Positions 6,161-9,036 of a stretch of DNA of 9,036 nt are shown here, piece by piece. The notes under the pieces were generated by a model. It was given only the letters and a program-made list of their open reading frames with translations. It was not told the origin of the DNA and made no database searches. The position numbers and the translations under genes are program-made. The DNA is from an uncultured Oscillospiraceae bacterium (GTDB lineage: Bacteria > Bacillota_A > Clostridia > Oscillospirales > Oscillospiraceae), in the NCBI GenBank assembly GCA_900757695.1, contig CAAEOU010000264.1, positions 1 through 9,036 on the forward strand, read 5' to 3'. Within the stretch, counting starts at the first letter, position 1; each line of letters starts with the position of its first letter.

Positions 6161-6854
6161 CGACTCGGACAACATCGTGTTTTTCGGAGGTGCGGGCGTC
6201 TCCACAGAATCCGGCATCAAGGACTTCCGCAGTGTGGACGGCCTGTACCATATGAAGTTCAAGTATCCCCCGGAAACCATGCTGTCCCACAGTTTTTTCG
6301 AGTCCCATACTGAGGAATTCTATAATTTCTACCGGAATCAGCTGATGCCCCCAGAGGACATCCAGCCCAATACCGCCCACCTGCGGCTGGCCCAGCTGGA
6401 GCAGGAGGGGAAGCTTCAGGCCATCGTCACCCAGAACGTGGACGGTCTCCATGAAAAGGCAGGCAGCAAAAAGATCTTCAACCTCCACGGCTCCATCTAT
6501 GAAAACCGCTGCCTCCGCTGCGGGCGGCGATTTGACGGTCTTGCCGGTGCCCGGGTGATCCGCAATGCCCCGGACATTCCCCGATGCGACTGCGGCGGCA
6601 TCATCAAGCCAGATGTGGTGCTCTATGAGGAGGGGCTGGATCAGGACGTGCTGGAAGGTGCCATCCACGCCATCTCTCAGGCCGATGTGCTGATCATTGG
6701 CGGCACCTCCCTGACGGTCTACCCCGCCGCAGGGCTCATCCGCTACTACCGGGGCAAAAAGCTTGTGCTCATCAACCGGGACGAGACGCCCTATGACAGT
6801 GAGGCCGATCTGGTGATCCGGGAACCCATTGGTGAGGTCTTTGGGCAGATTTGA
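6123..6854 (+). CDS. Sir2-family NAD-dependent protein deacylase (sirtuin)
   Basis: A cytoplasmic sirtuin of 243 residues that removes acyl groups from lysines, consuming NAD+ and releasing nicotinamide and O-acyl-ADP-ribose. The Rossmann-fold NAD site is seen in GGAGVSTESGIKDFR (22-36) and TQNVDGLH (103-110). The catalytic His is H122 in LHGS, and the zinc site is C130-x2-C133 plus C155-x-C157. PDVVLYEE (163-170) and GGTSLTVYPAAGL (193-205) complete the family pattern. The stretch FYNFYRNQL (66-74) aligns with FYNARRRQL of E. coli CobB. The Tyr is kept, but the Arg used to bind succinyl-lysine is replaced by Tyr70, which favours simple deacetylation. The reading frame stays open upstream to 5841, but GGGAGG 9 nt before ATG 6123 and the match to family N-termini fix this start. 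It overlaps trmD by 38 nt and is the last gene of the operon. Confidence 0.94.
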   Translation: MNEAIKTLKQWIDDSDNIVFFGGAGVSTESGIKDFRSVDGLYHMKFKYPPETMLSHSFFESHTEEFYNFYRNQLMPPEDIQPNTAHLRLAQLEQEGKLQAIVTQNVDGLHEKAGSKKIFNLHGSIYENRCLRCGRRFDGLAGARVIRNAPDIPRCDCGGIIKPDVVLYEEGLDQDVLEGAIHAISQADVLIIGGTSLTVYPAAGLIRYYRGKKLVLINRDETPYDSEADLVIREPIGEVFGQI

Positions 6855-6862
6855 ATATTTTT

Positions 6863-6904
6863 CTCCGCTTCTCTCCGCTTTTTCGGAGGAAGCGGAGTTT
6901 TTTT
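6863..6904 (+). terminator. Strong rho-independent terminator of the rimM-trmD-sir2 operon
   Basis: CTCCGCTTC (6863-6871) pairs perfectly with GAAGCGGAG (6889-6897). After one bulged T, CTCCG (6873-6877) pairs with CGGAG (6884-6888), leaving a 6-nt loop. Seven T follow (6898-6904). The stem of 14 pairs begins 9 nt after the sirtuin stop and closes the transcription unit. Confidence 0.93.
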
Positions 6905-6914
6905 AGCTGGACGC

Positions 6915-6943
6915 TTTTCAACCGGATGGCAATGTGTTATAAT
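6915..6943 (+). promoter_or_regulatory. Probable secA promoter
   Basis: TTTTCA (6915-6920), a 17-nt spacer and TATAAT (6938-6943), with TG at 6935-6936 giving the extended -10 form TGTTATAAT. Transcription would begin near 6950, leaving a leader of about 230 nt before secA. I see no second promoter of similar quality nearer the gene. Confidence 0.7.
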
Positions 6944-6949
6944 GTGAAA

Positions 6950-7183
6950 ATTAGGATGGGGTAGTTGTATGCAGCCCCAAGGGCAATACCGCATCATTCG
7001 GCAAGGAGCTTTGGCGGGGAATTTTGCATCACAGATTTGTTGCGAAAGTGCAGGAATACTTTGCGCATTTCAAGGTTTTCGCAGCGGATCTGCGGGGGTA
7101 AAAGAACCGACAAACCATGCAGACGCAATTGTGCGGTGTTTCCCAAGATTAAGAAATAATTGTACGAAAGGACATTCATTCAT
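6950..7183 (+). other. Long secA leader, apparently non-coding, with small hairpins
   Basis: This stretch between the predicted start site and secA has no convincing gene. Three local hairpins can be drawn. TGCGAAAG (7041-7048) pairs with CTTT-CGCA (7059-7067, one bulged G). CGCAG (7080-7084) pairs with CTGCG (7090-7094). CGCA (7124-7127) pairs with TGCG (7132-7135). None has a T tail typical of a terminator. I do not recognise a known riboswitch or protein leader. A short frame opens at 6969 but ends inside secA and looks random. AAAGGA (7167-7172), 11 nt before the ATG, is the secA ribosome binding site. Confidence 0.45.
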
Positions 7184-9036
7184 ATGGGTTTATTTGCAAA
7201 TACCATGAACAAGCTTTTTGGTACCCACTCCCAGCGTGAGGTCAAGGCCATCACGCCCACCGTGGATAAAATCGAAGCTTTGAGTGACACCTACAAGGCC
7301 ATGAGCGAGGCTGAGCTGAAAGGTCAGACCGATGTGCTCAAGGGCCGTCTCCAGAAGGGCGAGACGCTGGATGACATTCTGCCGGAAGCCTTTGCCACCA
7401 TTCGGGAAGCTGCGGATCGTGTCTTGGGCATGCGCCCCTACCGGGTTCAGCTCATCGGCGGCATTATCCTTCATCAGGGCCGTATCGCCGAGATGAAGAC
7501 CGGCGAAGGCAAGACCCTGGTGGAAATTCTCCCTGCGTACCTCAATGCCCTCACCGAAAAGGGCGTCCACATCGTCACCGTAAACGACTATCTGGCCAAG
7601 CGTGACTCCGAATGGATGGGCAAGGTATTCCGCTACATGGGTCTCTCCGTGGGCCTGATCATCCACGGCCTCAACAATCAGCAGCGGAAGGAAGCCTATG
7701 CCGCAGATATCACCTACGGTACCAACAACGAGATGGGCTTTGACTACCTCCGTGACAACATGGCAACCTACAAGAACGAAATGGTTCAGCGGGGCCACGC
7801 CTTTGCCATCGTGGATGAGGTAGACTCCATCCTCATCGATGAAGCCCGTACCCCCCTGATCATCTCCGGTAAGGGCGAGGCATCCTCTCAGCTCTACGCA
7901 CAGGCCGACAGTCTGGTGGCCCGGATGAAGAAAATGGTCTTTGCCGACACTGACGACAAGGAAGCACAGGACGATCTGGACTGTGACTACATCGTAAACG
8001 AAAAGGATCGGATCGCCACCCTCACCGCCTCCGGCATCAAGAAGGCTGAGGAGTTTTTCGGCATTGAGAACCTGTCCGATCCTGAGAACTCCACCATTGC
8101 CCACCATGTGAATCAGGCCCTGAAGGCCCGGGGTATCATGAAGCGGGACATCGACTATGTGGTAAAGGACGGACAGGTCATCATCGTGGATGAGTTCACC
8201 GGACGACTGATGTATGGCCGCCGGTACTCCGAGGGTCTCCATCAGGCCATTGAGGCAAAGGAGGGCGTGGACGTTGCCAACGAGTCCAAAACGCTGGCCA
8301 CCATCACCTTCCAGAACTTCTTCCGCCTGTACAATAAGCTCTCCGGTATGACCGGTACCGCCCTCACCGAGGAGGACGAGTTCATCCAGATCTATAATCT
8401 GGACGTCATCGAGATCCCCACCAACAAGCCCGTGATCCGCATTGACTATCCCGATGTGGTCTATAAGACTGAGGCGGGCAAGTTCCGCGCCGTCATTGCA
8501 CAGGTGAAGGAGTGTCATGAAAAAGGCCAGCCCGTACTGGTGGGCACCATCTCCATCGAAAAGTCCGAGGTGCTCTCCAAGCTGCTCAAAAAGGAAGGCA
8601 TCCCCCACAATGTGCTCAACGCCAAGCACCATGAAAAAGAGGCGGAGATCGTTGCCCAGGCAGGTAAGCTGGGCGCTGTCACCATCGCCACCAACATGGC
8701 CGGCCGTGGTACGGATATCATGCTGGGCGGCAACCCGGAGTTTATGGCAAAGAATGACCTGCGGAAGCAGGGCATGGACGAGGAGCTCATTGTAGAGTCC
8801 AACTCCTACGCCGATACCGACAATGAGGAAATTCTTGCCGCCCGTGCCGCTTACACCGAGCTCTACAACAAATATCACGCCGAGACCTCCGCCGAGGGCG
8901 AGAAGGTTCGCGCTGCAGGCGGCCTGTTCGTCATCGGCACCGAGCGCCACGAATCCCGGCGTATCGACAACCAGCTCCGTGGCCGTTCCGGCCGTCAGGG
9001 CGACCCCGGCGCCACCCGGTTCTATATTTCTCTGGA
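7184..9036 (+). CDS. secA: Protein translocase ATPase SecA (N-terminal 617 residues)
   Basis: SecA is the ATPase motor that drives unfolded preproteins through the SecYEG channel at the cytoplasmic membrane. The gene starts at ATG 7184 and is cut by the right edge; full-length proteins have about 800-950 residues, so the end of the motor core, the helical wing/scaffold region and any C-terminal zinc motif are missing. Visible are the N-terminal [20 protein letters not shown] (1-20), [20 protein letters not shown] (82-101), Walker A MKTGEGKT (104-111), [11 protein letters not shown] (131-141), [15 protein letters not shown] (179-193) and [19 protein letters not shown] (211-229) with Walker B. 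The preprotein cross-linking domain lies at roughly 230-370, [14 protein letters not shown] begins near 386, and GRGTD at 507-511. [20 protein letters not shown] ends at about 604 and holds the arginine-finger region. No frameshift or stop is seen. It sits alone behind its own promoter and long leader. Confidence 0.97.
   Translation, partial: MGLFANTMNKLFGTHSQREVKAITPTVDKIEALSDTYKAMSEAELKGQTDVLKGRLQKGETLDDILPEAFATIREAADRVLGMRPYRVQLIGGIILHQGRIAEMKTGEGKTLVEILPAYLNALTEKGVHIVTVNDYLAKRDSEWMGKVFRYMGLSVGLIIHGLNNQQRKEAYAADITYGTNNEMGFDYLRDNMATYKNEMVQRGHAFAIVDEVDSILIDEARTPLIISGKGEASSQLYAQADSLVARMKKMVFADTDDKEAQDDLDCDYIVNEKDRIATLTASGIKKAEEFFGIENLSDPENSTIAHHVNQALKARGIMKRDIDYVVKDGQVIIVDEFTGRLMYGRRYSEGLHQAIEAKEGVDVANESKTLATITFQNFFRLYNKLSGMTGTALTEEDEFIQIYNLDVIEIPTNKPVIRIDYPDVVYKTEAGKFRAVIAQVKECHEKGQPVLVGTISIEKSEVLSKLLKKEGIPHNVLNAKHHEKEAEIVAQAGKLGAVTIATNMAGRGTDIMLGGNPEFMAKNDLRKQGMDEELIVESNSYADTDNEEILAARAAYTELYNKYHAETSAEGEKVRAAGGLFVIGTERHESRRIDNQLRGRSGRQGDPGATRFYISL

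Noticed and set aside
5465..6280. Open frame of 271 codons on the minus strand across trmD and the sirtuin gene
   Set aside because: It is antisense to two well-identified enzymes and carries no domain or start signals.
6969..7208. Short open frame of 79 codons in the secA leader, considered as a SecM-like sensor
   Set aside because: It has no signal peptide or membrane segment, only a weak ribosome binding site, an unremarkable composition, and it ends 25 nt inside secA. An arrest peptide monitoring secretion would need an export signal.
7190..8950. Open frame of 586 codons on the minus strand opposite secA
   Set aside because: It is the antisense of an unmistakable SecA reading frame. Its translation is low-complexity, rich in Gly, His, Val and Leu, and has no family motif; such frames arise from codon bias in GC-rich genes.

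Overview
The window looks like chromosomal DNA from a moderately GC-rich Gram-positive anaerobe, most likely class Clostridia and possibly the Oscillospiraceae/Ruminococcaceae group. The grounds are strong AGGAGG-type ribosome binding sites, sigma-A promoters with TATAAT boxes, U-tailed terminators, a two-cluster ferredoxin/aldo-keto reductase typical of anaerobes, and Firmicute-like RimM, TrmD and SecA proteins. The taxon is inferred from protein flavour; no search was run. I see no rRNA, tRNA, CRISPR array, insertion sequence or phage gene.

Left part (1-3620): a divergent, self-contained transporter cassette. On the minus strand lie a 702-residue RND/MMPL-type membrane transporter (544-2652) and, coupled to it by an ATGA overlap, the start of a secreted or membrane-anchored protein that leaves the window at base 1. 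Opposite them on the plus strand is a TetR-family regulator (about 2869-3567). The intergenic region holds a near-consensus minus-strand promoter (TTGACG-17-TACAAT), a separate plus-strand promoter for the regulator, and three copies of a TGAC-N5-GTCA palindrome. These are placed upstream of, on, and downstream of the transporter promoter, and are the probable TetR operators. This is the most informative regulatory structure in the window.

Middle part (3621-6904): a monocistronic aldo/keto reductase with two C-terminal [4Fe-4S] motifs, on its own extended -10 promoter. Then comes a tight three-gene run with its own promoter: rimM (16S maturation), trmD (tRNA m1G37 methyltransferase) and a Sir2-type NAD-dependent deacylase. 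The genes overlap (11 and 38 nt) and end in a very strong terminator. The usual Firmicute companions rpsP, the KH-domain gene and rplS are not adjacent.

Right part (6905-9036): a good promoter followed by a leader of roughly 230 nt that appears non-coding and contains three small hairpins, then secA (from 7184), whose first 617 codons are in the window.

Most of the window is therefore core or ordinary accessory gene content. I did not find an obviously new biological system. The best candidates for a second look are the triple-operator transporter cassette with its secreted partner, the rearranged rimM-trmD-sir2 operon, and the structured secA leader.
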